A program made the position numbers and the translations under genes. From CBDBEU01 sp965204565 (GTDB lineage: Bacteria; Pseudomonadota; Alphaproteobacteria; Rhizobiales; TMED25), in assembly GCA_965204565.1 (NCBI GenBank), contig CBDBEU010000005.1:2118814-2182813 (forward strand): DNA of 64,000 nucleotides, written 5' to 3'. Below the pieces are notes generated by a model that made no database searches, was not told where the DNA came from, and saw only the letters and a list, made by a program, of their open reading frames with translations. This document shows, one piece after another, positions 1-8,633 of this stretch (positions within the stretch are counted from its first letter, which is position 1; every line of letters starts with the position of its first letter).

Positions 1-798
1 CCTAGCGCCGGGCGTGGCTCCGATCTGCGTTACAATATGGAAATCACTCTTGAGGAGGCCTATCGCGGCAAGACCGATGAAATCACGGTGCCGATGAGCG
101 TTTCCTGCGAGGAATGTTCCGGAACCGGTGCAAAGGAAGGCAGCGAACCAACCCAATGCACGACCTGCGGCGGTGCTGGCAAGGTGCGCACAAGCCAGGG
201 ATTCTTCACTATCGAGCGCACCTGCGCCGCATGCCAGGGCCGCGGCCAGGTGATCAGCGATCTCTGCCAATCATGCCGCGGTCAAGGGCGTGTCAGCCGC
301 GAACGCGTTCTCGCTGTCGAGATCCCTGCCGGCGTTGAGGACGGCACCAAGATTCGATTGACCGGTGAGGGTGAGGCCGGACTGCGCGGCGGCCCGCCCG
401 GCGATCTCTACATATTCCTTTCAGTCGCTGCCCATGACGTGTTTCAGCGCGATGGCGCCGATATTTTTTGCCGCATCCCCATCTCCATCGCAAAGGCTGC
501 ACTGGGCGGCCACGTTGAAGTGCCAACCGTCGATGGCGGGCGCACACGCACTGCAATCCAGGAAGGAACCCAGAACGGGCGTCAGTTCCGCCTGCGGGGG
601 AAAGGTATGCCCATACTTCGCCAAGGACGTTTCGGCGACATGTATCTGCAGGTCACGGTTGAAACACCAGTCAATTTGACCAAGCGCCAACGCGAACTCT
701 TGACTGAATTCGAAGAAGCTTCGAATGAAAAGACTAACCCCGAAAGCCATGGATTTTTCTCCAAGGTCAAAGAATTCTGGGATGGGCTTGGCGAGTGA
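1..798 (+). CDS. dnaJ: Chaperone DnaJ, C-terminal part (5' end outside window)
   Basis: Co-chaperone that delivers unfolded clients to DnaK and stimulates its ATPase in the cytoplasm. The frame is open from base 1, so the J domain lies upstream of the window. Visible are four zinc-binding CxxCxGxG-type repeats (CEECSGTG, CTTCGGAG, CAACQGRG, CQSCRGQG) followed by the two beta-rich client-binding domains (VEIPAGVEDGTKIRL, then GDLYIFLSV and GDMYLQVTV). The end FFSKVKEFWDGLGE is a normal DnaJ C-terminus, so the visible part is intact. It is followed downstream by dapB and gpmA, a typical rhizobial order. Confidence 0.97.
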   Translation, partial: PSAGRGSDLRYNMEITLEEAYRGKTDEITVPMSVSCEECSGTGAKEGSEPTQCTTCGGAGKVRTSQGFFTIERTCAACQGRGQVISDLCQSCRGQGRVSRERVLAVEIPAGVEDGTKIRLTGEGEAGLRGGPPGDLYIFLSVAAHDVFQRDGADIFCRIPISIAKAALGGHVEVPTVDGGRTRTAIQEGTQNGRQFRLRGKGMPILRQGRFGDMYLQVTVETPVNLTKRQRELLTEFEEASNEKTNPESHGFFSKVKEFWDGLGE

Positions 799-903
799 TG
801 AACGCAGGCGCTTGCCAGGTGGTCTTGCCTTGCTCTCGCGCCAGCGTCACCGGTAATGTAAGCTGGGTCGGATTGAACCGGACACATAGATCGGGATTGA
901 AAA

Positions 904-1199
904 ATGCCAAAGGGTTTATTGGGTCGTACGTCTTGATGTCACCGACGCGGAAGTATTCAAGCGCTCCCACGTTGATCGGCGATGCGGGCAGAAAACATGA
1001 CGCCCGCTATTTTGTCTGAGGCGGATCGCATCAGGCTGTTGAGGGCTCATCACGCAGCCGCAATGTGGTTGTCGAATTTCCGCCCTATCCAGCAACCCTC
1101 GACTTCTACAACTCGGCCGAATACGCCGAACCACTCGCCATGCGCAAACAGGCGGCAGAGTCTGACTTTCTGATCATTGAGGGCTTGGATGATACCTGA
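904..1199 (+). pseudogene. DUF1330 family protein, frameshifted relic
   Basis: Reading across frames rebuilds a short DUF1330 protein: an ATG at 904 gives MPKG, a shift gives VVRLDVTDAEVFKR, a second shift gives GDAGRKHDARYFV, then an in-frame TGA at about 1018 is followed by GGSHQAVEGSSRSRNVVVEF and a C-terminus ending FLIIEGLDDT before TGA at 1197. The segment EGSSRSRNVVVEFP and the end SDFLIIEG are typical of the family. At least two frameshifts and one stop make it a pseudogene. The family is small, cytoplasmic and of unknown function. Bases 799-903 before it hold nothing I recognise. Confidence 0.75.
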
Positions 1200-1259
1200 A
1201 CGCATTTTCCTGCAGCACGGCATTGTTCGGTCGTGCAAGCATGACCGAGCAACCGTGTC

Positions 1260-2078
1260 ATGACTACGCAAGCCGACATGAAACTGGTCGTTGTTGGAGC
1301 CGGCGGGCGCATGGCACGCGAACTGGTGCGCGCCATTGCGCGCATCGATGGCGTCACGCTGGCTGGCGCCAGTGAGGCTGCGGGCTCTGCCCATCTGGGC
1401 GCTGACGCCTCCTTGCTCGCAGGGCTTGAACCATCGGGGATATTGATTACTGACGACCCTCTGCCGCTTTTTGCCGCAGCCGAAGGCGTGGTCGATTTCA
1501 CCGCACCCACTGCAACTCTTTCCCATGCAGCACTGGCTGCGCAGGCACGCATAGTTCACGTTATCGGCACGACTGGCCTCAGCGACGAGGACGACGACGC
1601 CATCGCCGCCGCCGCGCACCACACAACTATCGTCAAGGCTGGCAATATGAGCCTGGGGGTCAATCTTCTCACCGCTCTGGTCAGCAAGGTGGCCCGCGCA
1701 CTTGATGAGGATTTCGACATCGAAATTGTCGAAATGCATCATCGCCACAAGGTCGACGCACCGTCCGGAACCGCGCTGATGCTGGGCCGTGCCGCCGCCG
1801 AAGGCCGCAATGTCTCTTTTGAGGAAAAGGCCGTGCTCGCGCGCGAAGGCCTAACCGGCGCCCGCCAACGCGGCGACATCGGCTTTGCCACTCTGCGCGG
1901 GGGAATGGTTGTCGGCGAACACCAGACCATTTTCGCCGCTGATGGCGAGCGCGTAGTGCTGTCGCATATTGCCTCCGATCGCGGCATATTCGCCATCGGC
2001 GCGGTAAAGGCGGCGCTATGGGCTCACGAACGCGGACCGGGCCTGTTTTCGATGACTGACGTTCTTGGAATTGAATGA
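1260..2078 (+). CDS. dapB: 4-hydroxy-tetrahydrodipicolinate reductase
   Basis: Catalyses the NAD(P)H-dependent reduction in the diaminopimelate/lysine pathway, supplying lysine and peptidoglycan precursor. The 272-residue protein is full length. The N-terminal dinucleotide fold shows VVGAGGRMAREL near residues 10-22. The catalytic and substrate region reads EMHHRHKVDAPSGTALMLG around residues 160-178, with the conserved HHRHK and the SGTA loop, and KAGNMSLGVNLL precedes it. The ATG at 1260 fits family length. gpmA begins 25 bp downstream on the same strand, so the two are probably co-transcribed. lysC, an earlier step of the same pathway, lies at the far end of the window. Confidence 0.97.
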   Translation: MTTQADMKLVVVGAGGRMARELVRAIARIDGVTLAGASEAAGSAHLGADASLLAGLEPSGILITDDPLPLFAAAEGVVDFTAPTATLSHAALAAQARIVHVIGTTGLSDEDDDAIAAAAHHTTIVKAGNMSLGVNLLTALVSKVARALDEDFDIEIVEMHHRHKVDAPSGTALMLGRAAAEGRNVSFEEKAVLAREGLTGARQRGDIGFATLRGGMVVGEHQTIFAADGERVVLSHIASDRGIFAIGAVKAALWAHERGPGLFSMTDVLGIE

Positions 2079-2103
2079 TTTCAGCAAACAATGAGGAACC
2101 GAG

Positions 2104-2724
2104 ATGACCAATCTGCTGGTGCTCGTCCGTCATGGCGAAAGCGAGTGGAACAAACTCAACCTGTTCACCGGCTGGCACGATATCGGGCTCACGGAAAACG
2201 GAATCGCAGAAGCGACGAAGGGCGCGCGCGCGCTGGCAGCTGAAGGGCTGAAATTTGACCTGGCTTTCACCAGCGCTCTTAAACGCGCGCAGGAGACCCT
2301 CGGCATCATGCTGGACGTACTGGGCCAGAGCGATATTCCGGTCACCAAGGATCAGGCACTCAACGAGCGCGACTATGGCGACCTCACGGGCCTCAACAAG
2401 GACGATGTCCGCACACGATGGGGCGACGAGCAGGTCCACATCTGGCGCCGGTCGTTTGATGTGCCACCGCCGGGAGGCGAAAGCCTGAGGGATACCGCAG
2501 CGCGCACCCTACCCTATTATCATGAGCATATTCACCCGCAGGTGCTGGCCGGCAAAACGGTCCTGGTTGCAGCACACGGCAATTCATTGCGCTCGATCGT
2601 GATGGAAATCGAAGGCCTCGGCGGTGATGAGATCGTCAAGCGTGAACTCGCCACCGGCGTTCCGATTATCTACGAACTGAATGCGCAAGGCCGCCCGATC
2701 TCCAAACGTGATCTCGCCGCCTGA
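2104..2724 (+). CDS. gpmA: 2,3-bisphosphoglycerate-dependent phosphoglycerate mutase
   Basis: Interconverts 3- and 2-phosphoglycerate in glycolysis and gluconeogenesis through a phosphohistidine. The N-terminus carries LVRHGESEWN, whose His11 is the phosphorylated residue, followed by the GWHDIGLTENG loop, then ERDYGDLTGLNK and, near the end, AAHGNSLRS with the second catalytic His. At 206 residues it matches the short dPGM form common in Rhizobiales. It starts 25 bp after dapB with GAGGAACCGAG just upstream of the ATG. It converges on the AraC-MGMT gene; the 43-bp gap holds a weak inverted repeat (GGGCG/CGCCC) without a clear T-run. Confidence 0.97.
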   Translation: MTNLLVLVRHGESEWNKLNLFTGWHDIGLTENGIAEATKGARALAAEGLKFDLAFTSALKRAQETLGIMLDVLGQSDIPVTKDQALNERDYGDLTGLNKDDVRTRWGDEQVHIWRRSFDVPPPGGESLRDTAARTLPYYHEHIHPQVLAGKTVLVAAHGNSLRSIVMEIEGLGGDEIVKRELATGVPIIYELNAQGRPISKRDLAA

Positions 2725-2767
2725 CCTGCAGGGGCGCAATCACACGAACGCCCAGTAATCTGTCCGA

Positions 2768-3754
2768 TCACACTTCGGCGTCGAACAGCTGTGTCCCGTT
2801 TCCCGGTGAGGCTTCCCAGCCAATAATCGCCTGCTTGCGGGCAAGTCCCCAATGGTAGCCGCCGAGCGTCCCGGATTTACGCAGTACCCGGTGGCAGGGC
2901 ACTACAAAAGATATCGGATTGCGCCCAACCGCCGAGCCGACGGCACGCGCCGCTTTTGGATTTCCGATATGGCGTGCAATGTCGGAATAGGTAGTGGCAA
3001 AGCCCTTGGGTATGCACATCAGCGTGCGCCACACTGAAACATCGAATTCGGTGCCGATGAGGACCACATCGAGCTTTCTCGGCGTCGCCACCCCATCCCC
3101 GCCAAAGATCGTACCGACATAAGAAGCGGTTACGCTCGCATCTTCGCTGAACCGGGCGCGAGGCCAACGGCTCTTCATGTCGGCAAGCGCAGCCGCACGA
3201 CCTTCCGGGCAGGTGCACGGGGTTTGCGAACCAGCCGGTTCGTGATCATCTGCGAACGCGATCCCCGCAAGTCCGCGCTCGGTAACCACCAACAGACAGA
3301 TGCCGAATGGTGAATCATGAAAACCGTATGTGAGCTCAAGCCCCGCACCGCCGGTCTTGTAGTCGCCCGGCGTCATTGCCTCATAGGAGACAAACAAATC
3401 GTGCAATCGGCCAGGACCCGACAGGCCAACCTCATAGGCGGTATCCAGAACGCTTTCACTTTGGCGCAGGAGATGGCGCGCATGGTCAACCGTCAGCGTT
3501 TGCAGGAATGCCTTGGGGCTGATCCCCGCCCATCGCGTGAACAGCCGCTGGAAATGGAAATAACTTAGCCCGACATGGCTCGCGATCTCATCAAGCGTCG
3601 GCTGCTGTGTTGAATATTCGGTGATGAAGGCGATCGCCTTGGCGACAACGCTATAGTCGCGCGCCCGCACCTCGGGCGCAGCGGTCGGAGACCCTGCAAC
3701 CTCGCTATCGGTCGAAAGCGTAGCCATATGGTCTTGGTGCAACTCGCCTAACAT
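2768..3754 (-). CDS. AraC-type regulator / methylated-DNA-[protein]-cysteine methyltransferase fusion
   Basis: Combines an AraC-type DNA-binding domain (residues about 25-130, LDEIASHVGLSYFHFQRLF) with an O6-alkylguanine-DNA methyltransferase domain in the C-terminal half. The active-site motif VVPCHRVLRKSG puts the methyl-accepting Cys at about residue 287 of 328. The N-terminal zinc/Cys domain that lets E. coli Ada sense methyl-phosphotriesters is absent, so it probably repairs O6-methylguanine and may regulate, but not by the classical Ada switch. The start at 3754 is chosen because GGAGG lies six bases upstream; a longer frame begins at 3784. Its start overlaps the end of the DUF1127 gene. 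Confidence 0.9.
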   Translation of the reverse strand: MLGELHQDHMATLSTDSEVAGSPTAAPEVRARDYSVVAKAIAFITEYSTQQPTLDEIASHVGLSYFHFQRLFTRWAGISPKAFLQTLTVDHARHLLRQSESVLDTAYEVGLSGPGRLHDLFVSYEAMTPGDYKTGGAGLELTYGFHDSPFGICLLVVTERGLAGIAFADDHEPAGSQTPCTCPEGRAAALADMKSRWPRARFSEDASVTASYVGTIFGGDGVATPRKLDVVLIGTEFDVSVWRTLMCIPKGFATTYSDIARHIGNPKAARAVGSAVGRNPISFVVPCHRVLRKSGTLGGYHWGLARKQAIIGWEASPGNGTQLFDAEV

Positions 3755-3993
3755 GTCCCACCTCCATGAACCGGCCGATTGCATGCTTGGGTGTTACGGA
3801 ATTGAGGCCGGCCTGCTAAGCCAGACTGAGGCCAGATCCCGCAATTCCAAGAAGGGCGACTGGCTTCAAAATCGGCTTGCGATCGCGTCAACCCGAGATC
3901 GGCCAGCCCGTCATCATCAAGCATACTGAGTTTCCTGCGTGATCGTGCAATTTCACGCGCATGCAAAATCCACTCGATCTGGCATCGTAACAT
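3748..3993 (-). CDS. DUF1127 family small protein
   Basis: A small protein of about 81 residues with the arginine-rich DUF1127 core SRRKLSMLDDDGLADLGLTR followed by ASRPSW. In this family the core is generally close to the C-terminus; here about 30 further residues run into the start of the AraC-MGMT gene, suggesting the original stop was lost or that this is an extended variant. GGAGG at 4002-4006 lies eight bases before the ATG at 3993. Some rhizobial DUF1127 proteins act in RNA turnover or phosphate and carbon physiology; nothing here shows which applies. The 7-base overlap with the next start suggests translational coupling. Confidence 0.65.
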   Translation of the reverse strand: MLRCQIEWILHAREIARSRRKLSMLDDDGLADLGLTRSQADFEASRPSWNCGIWPQSGLAGRPQFRNTQACNRPVHGGGTC

Positions 3994-4097
3994 CTCCAAT
4001 ACCTCCGCAAAGCAGACACCGGCTGTGTGATGGAGTCCTAAAGTTCATTAAAGCGATCCGACACCCGATACTTGCGCCACGGTTCCGGGCAACTGTT

Positions 4098-4140
4098 TAG
4101 GGTCTGGACTCATTATAGCCACGAGATGAGGGCTGCGGCG
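4098..4140 (-). mobile_element. Solo end of an IS5-family (IS427-like) element
   Basis: These roughly 43 bases are, in reverse complement, almost the same as the right end of the IS5 copy at about 23177-23218: both read CGCCGCAGCCCTCATCTCGTG, then GGCTAYAATGAGTCY and GACCCTA. Only the last codons of the transposase (PQPSSRGYNES) and the terminal repeat remain. It abuts the truncated allantoicase fragment. Bases 4007-4097 upstream hold no recognised gene. Confidence 0.75.
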
Positions 4141-4141
4141 C

Positions 4142-4471
4142 GAGCCGGGCCATGACTGGATGATCGTCGAGCTCGGCCATGCCGGCCTGATCGAGCGCAT
4201 TGAGGTCGATACCGCCCATTTCAAGGGAAACTATCCTGATATTTGTTCGGTGCACGGCGCAATGATCACCGCTGGCACCAGGCAATCGATCATTACCCAG
4301 TCGATGTTCTGGGAGGAGGTGCTGCTCGAGCACAAGCTCGGGCCTGATGCCGTTCACGTATTCGAAGCCGACCGTCTTTCCGCGTCCGCTCCGGTCAGCC
4401 ATGTGCGCCTTGCGATCCACCCCGATGGCGGCATTTCGCGGTTTCGCGTGTTCGGCAGGCTTGTCTCCTGA
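4142..4471 (+). pseudogene. alc: Allantoicase, C-terminal fragment
   Basis: Allantoicase hydrolyses allantoate to ureidoglycolate and urea in purine breakdown. Only about the last 110 residues survive: HDWMIVELGHAGLIERIEV, DTAHFKGNYPD, then SHVRLAIHPDGGISRFRVFG, all typical of the second allantoicase repeat. The reading frame is open upstream of the first ATG (4160) back to about 4142, where it meets the IS5 end, so the gene lost its first two thirds there. The next gene, ureidoglycolate lyase, starts two bases after the stop, showing this was an operon. Confidence 0.8.
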
Positions 4472-4473
4472 GT

Positions 4474-4969
4474 GTGGCGCTTGAGGTCGAAGCGCTGGCC
4501 CCGCAGGCTTTCCGGCCATTTGGCGATGTGATCATGACCGAGGGCGCCGAGCAGCGTGTTATCAATCAAGGCACCACCACGCGCTTCCATGATCTTGCCA
4601 ATATCGATGTCGGTAATGAGGACGGCGCGCCGCTGATATCGATATTCCGCGCGGTTGCACGACCGCGCCCATTGCAAATCGCCATGCTGGAGCGTCACCC
4701 GCTTGGCAGCCAGGCATTCTTTCTGCTGTCGAACGAGGACTGGATCGTGGTGGTGACCCAAGGCGCGGACCGGCCGAGGCTTTGAAACCATGAAGTGTTT
4801 CCGCGCCAGGGGCGATCAGGGGATCAACTATCGTGCTTGCGTCTGGCACCACCCGCTTGTGGTTCTGGCACCTTGTCAGGATTTCATCGTGGTCGATCGC
4901 GGCGGTAAAGGTGATAACCTTGAAGAGTGCCCGTTTTCACCGGCGGACGTCAGAACCATCGACGTTTGA
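4474..4969 (+). pseudogene. allA: Ureidoglycolate lyase, one frameshift
   Basis: Ureidoglycolate lyase splits ureidoglycolate into glyoxylate and urea. The first part (GTG at 4474; EALAPQAFRPFGDVI, then QIAMLERHPLGSQAFF) ends at 4785 after TQGADRP. The rest continues in another frame from about 4794: CFRARGDQGINYRACVWHHP, then DFIVVDRGGKGDNLEE, ending at TGA 4967. Both halves match the cupin fold of the family, so one indel near 4780 inactivated a recently complete gene. It belongs to the decayed ureide operon with the allantoicase fragment and the deaminase pseudogene. Confidence 0.8.
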
Positions 4970-4996
4970 CAAACCTGCCCGTCCGGGAGTTTGCGT

Positions 4997-5533
4997 ATGA
5001 ATGTGGCTGAGCCGCATTGCCTTGCCGCACGTTTTCTTGACGTCATCGAACGGGATATCGTTCCGCTGACGCGGGCCAATATTGCGCGCGGCGACAAGAT
5101 GTTCGGCACTGCCATCTTGTTGAAAAGCGATCTGTCACTGGCGACCGCAGGCACCAATGAGGAGACGGTCAATCCGCTGCATCATGGCGAAATCTCGGCG
5201 CTGAATGTTTACGCAAAGCTGCCTGAAACGTAGCGCCCGGCACCAGCGGAGTGTTATTTTCTGACCAGCCATGAGCCGTGCCCGCTCTGCCTTTCGGCCA
5301 TCACCTGGGCGGGCTTTGACAATTTCACCCATCTGTTCAGCTATGCCGATATGCGCGATGCGTTTTCGATCCCGCACGATCTGCGCATTCTGGAAGAGGT
5401 GTTCGGCGTGCAAGCGGGCGCCTACCGGCGCTCCAACGCCTATTGGAAGGCGCAAAGCATTGCCGGCATCTACCGGGAGTTGTCGGAGGTCTACCAGTCG
5501 GCAGCCGGCAAGCACGCCATTCCACTCGCCTGA
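4997..5533 (+). pseudogene. Nucleoside/guanine deaminase family protein, premature TAG
   Basis: A cytidine/deoxycytidylate deaminase-fold zinc enzyme. Zinc ligands are visible as HHGEISAL (His plus catalytic Glu) and PCPLCLSAI (two Cys). A single in-frame TAG at 5231-5233, after KLPET, interrupts a frame that is otherwise open from 4997 to the stop at 5531, so one substitution (for example CAG to TAG) killed it. The stop lies between the HGE and PCxxC motifs, so no active product is expected without suppression. Its place after allA suggests a role in purine/ureide use; the exact substrate is not evident. Confidence 0.75.
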
Positions 5534-5769
5534 AGACCTCGGCGGGAAATGCCAGTATTCCGGCCGAATATCCGCATCAATAATGTTGATGATGACTCAG
5601 CAATTTCCTGTAGGATTATTTTTGCTCATTATCAATTTGTTGGGGAAGGTCTACGCGTTTTCTTTCGTGGGCTTTTTGCGCCGGCCCGTTTTTCGTCGTG
5701 CCATCCACCGCCCGCAATGCGATCCACGCACCTGCTCCATCGGCAGTTGAGAGAGGCTCTCAGATGTCC

Positions 5770-6867
5770 GGAAACTCTTTCCGCAAACATCTGTCGATGC
5801 CAGGCATGCTTCGCCCGCATCCCCGACCCGATCAATACAGGTGACTTCAGCCTGTCCGACTGCCTGATGTCCGCACTGACGTCACTCAAGTTTCCGTCGT
5901 TGCTTCAGTTTGACCGGGCTTCAGTTTGACCGGCAGGTGCGCGGCGGCGAGGATCCGGTCCAGGCGCGGAACCTCCGCTCGCTCTTTGGCGTGGAAAAGG
6001 TGCCCTCGGACATGCGGATGCGCGCGCGCCTTGACGCAGTCGACCCCTGCGACCCGCGCCGCTGCTTCGAGCAGATCCTATGCCGCACTGCAGCGCGGCA
6101 AGGTGCTCGAAGGCTGGACGGTCTTCGACGGGCATCTGCTGATCTCGGTGGATGGCACCGGCCAGCATTCCTCGCACAAGGTCGGTTGCAGGCGCTGCTG
6201 CGTGAAGAGCCACCACGACGGGTCGAAGACGTACGACCACCAGCCCCTCGGCGCGGCGGTGGTCCACCCCGACCTGAAGGAGGTGTTCCCACTGACGCCG
6301 GAGCCGATCCGGAATGAGGACGGAACCACGAAGAACGACTGCCGAGCGGAACGCCGCGAAGCGTCTCCTCAGCGACCTGCGCCGTGAGCACGCGCACATC
6401 AAGGCGGTCATCGTCGAGGACGGGCCGGCGTCCAACGGACCCCGCATCAGGCATCTGCGGGACAAGGGTTTTCGTTTCATCCTCGGCGCGAAGCCGGGCG
6501 ATCACGAACTGCTGTCATGCGGGCCGCCCGCCGCAGATGGGCGATTGAGAACGAAACGTTCCAGACACCCAAGGCGCGGGACGGATATAACTTCGAGCAC
6601 AACTTCGGGCACGGCAACAACCATCCGGCGGACGTTTTCGCGACGCTCGCCATGCTCGCCTTCCTGATCGATCAGGTGCAACAGCGCTGCTGCCCGCTGT
6701 TCGGGAAGGCGCGAGAGCACCAGGAGCGTATCCTCTCCCTTTGGGACAAGGGATGCGCAGCCTGTTGCAGAACTTGCGCATCACGGACTGGCAGACTTTC
6801 CATCTCGCCCTGTCAGGGGAGATGAAGAAACCGGAACTCGCAGCCTTGCTTCCCGACGGGCGGTAGC
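5770..6867 (+). mobile_element. Degenerate ISNCY-like transposase
   Basis: A dead DDE-type transposase readable only across frames: CFARIPDP, SLSDCLMSALTS, LRSLFGVEKVPSD, then VEGTGQHSS-like HLLISVDGTGQHSSHKV, KSHHDGSKTYDHQ, NEDGTTKND and LRREHAHIKAVIVEDG. After KPGDHELL there is a large internal deletion, and the tail resumes with RRRWAIENETFQT, GYNFEHNFGHG and LAFLIDQVQQRCCPLF. It also contains a 16-bp tandem duplication at 5902-5933. I could not define terminal repeats. Bases 5534-5769 before it hold no recognised gene. Confidence 0.7.
5902..5933. repeat. Perfect 16-bp tandem duplication
   Basis: GCTTCAGTTTGACCGG occurs twice in a row with no mismatch. It lies in the N-terminal part of the dead transposase at the motif FPSLLQFD and shifts the reading frame. 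It looks like a replication-slippage duplication. Confidence 0.9.
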
Positions 6868-7279
6868 TGCTCCGGCCACGCACGACAGACACCGTCCCGC
6901 CCTTCGCCGAAATCTCGTTGTCCGGGCAACTGCCCGGCCATCAGCCATGCGTGCGCCGACCGACCGCTCATTGCAGCCCGACCGTAACAGACGTCAATGA
7001 GAGGGAATTATTCCTACAGGGAATCGCTTATGATGACTGGCCCTATGCCGCGATTGATATTCAGGGCAAGGTAGGATCGGAAACTGTCAACTTGAACCAA
7101 GTTGCCGGTTCAAACTTCGCCACTCTAAACCGCTTGGCAATTAATGCTTGAGCAAAGCCAAATAAGAAAAACCCGTAACCAAAACGGTGCTCAGCACATC
7201 TGATCGTTGATTGAATCTGGCGCTGAGCCCTCAAACGTGCCGGCCAATCCACAAGTCCTCGAGGGAGACGGGCGAACCG
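6868..7279. other. Region without recognised gene
   Basis: About 410 bases between the dead transposase and the antiporter pseudogene. A 77-codon frame at 6918-7151 has no recognisable motif and I do not call it a gene. I saw no RNA gene or clear promoter. Confidence 0.5.
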
Positions 7280-8475
7280 ATGGAAACCGGCTTGCTCATT
7301 CTGTGCGTATTCACAGTCGGTTTTGCCATGCTGGCAAAGCGGGGCTGTCGACGAGCATCCTGACTGCGCCAATGGTGTTCCTGGGATTTGGCTTTGCGCT
7401 GCCGCAAACCGGCATGATGCCGCATTCGGGCGCGGGGGAAGGCCTTCATCTGGTCGCCGAAATCGCGCTGATCCTGCTTTTATTTCTCGACGCGGCCCAG
7501 ATTGACCTGGCAGCCCCCAGAAAGCGCCATATCTGGCCGGCGCACATGCTTGGTCTGGGTCTTCCGCTGGCAATTGGTCTTGGACGCTGGCAGCAATGCC
7601 ATTCCTGATGGGTTGCCGCTGGTGGCGGTGGCTTCGATCCTGGCGCCGACCAACGCCGCACTCGGCCAAGCGGTGGTGTCAGGACCCGGCGCGCGCTGAC
7701 GGTGGAAAGCGGGCTCAATGACGGGTTAGCGCTGCCGGTGGTGCTGCTTTTTGCCAGCCTTGCTGGTGAGGTCAGCCAACCGTAGGTGACGGACTGGATT
7801 GTGTTCGCTGCGCAGCAGTTGGTGCTGGGGCCGATTGTCGGCATTGCCGCCGGCACGGTTGGCGGTGTGTTGTTGATGCGCGCCTAGGATCGCGGTCTGA
7901 CATCGGCGACATTTGAAGGCATTGGTGCGATTTCACTTGCCGGCATGGCCTATCTCGGCGCTTCGGAGATTGGCGGTAACGGCTTTATCGCGGCATTTGT
8001 TGCCGGGCTTTGCTTTGGCAACACCGTCAAGGGCCGGTGCAAGTTCGTCTAAGAGTTTACCGAAAGCGAGGGCCAGATTCTGACTTGGGGGGCATTCTTT
8101 CTGCTCAGCCTAGCGCTGGTTCCCGAAGCACTCGAACATCTGACTGGTGAAATGCTGGCGATCATTCTGATCAGCCTGCTGGTCGTACGCCCGGTGGCGA
8201 TCTGGCTGTCGCTGACCGGTACCGACGCCTCACCGTCAACGCGGCTATTTTTCGGCTGGTTCGGCCCGCGCGGGCTGGCGACGGCTTTGTTCGAGCTTTT
8301 GGTGGTGAAATCGATCAGCAGTGAATTTAGCGAGCAGGTTCTCAATCTTGCCGTCAACGCGGTGTGGATCAGCGCACTGCTGCATGGCCTCAGCGCACGT
8401 CAGGGATCAAAAATCTATGCCGCCCGGATCGCCAGGATGAGTGAGTGCCCGGAGACGCAACCAGCCGATGACTGA
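7280..8475 (+). pseudogene. CPA1-type cation:proton antiporter, multiply disrupted
   Basis: An inner-membrane Na+(K+)/H+ antiporter homologue of about 400 residues, readable only across frames. Recognisable are the N-terminal membrane segments (TGLLILCVFTVGFAMLAKR, then APMVFLGFGFALPQTG), a core segment ALTVESGLNDGLALPVVLL, SLAGMAYLGASEIGGNGFIA and the end of the transport domain GWFGPRGLATALFELLV. There are at least two frameshifts near 7330-7700 and stops at about 7784, 7886 and 8050. The conserved ESGLNDG segment, expected to carry the transport acids, is still readable, so the loss is fairly recent. Confidence 0.8.
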
Positions 8476-8633
8476 TCTCGTGCGGGCGTAGTGCTGACCC
8501 GTCAACCTGATAAGGAAAGGCAGATCACACAGGCATGATTAGCGCACGCCTGCATCAGCTTGTATCTGGGCACGGTATGTGCTGGTTTTGAGGCAAACGC
8601 ATGAGTGGATCTGACATCGCCGGGGAGGAAGGC

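Noticed and set aside
1050..1748. Long minus-strand frame of 232 codons opposite dapB
   Set aside because: It mirrors dapB codon structure, has no recognisable motif and is incompatible with the strong dapB call.
4000..5600. Idea that the ureide genes form a working operon with programmed frameshifts or read-through
   Set aside because: Allantoicase lacks most of its length and no slippery site or pseudoknot is evident; simple decay explains all three lesions.
6918..7151. 77-codon frame between the dead transposase and the antiporter
   Set aside because: No ribosome site, no motif, and it lies in a decayed area.
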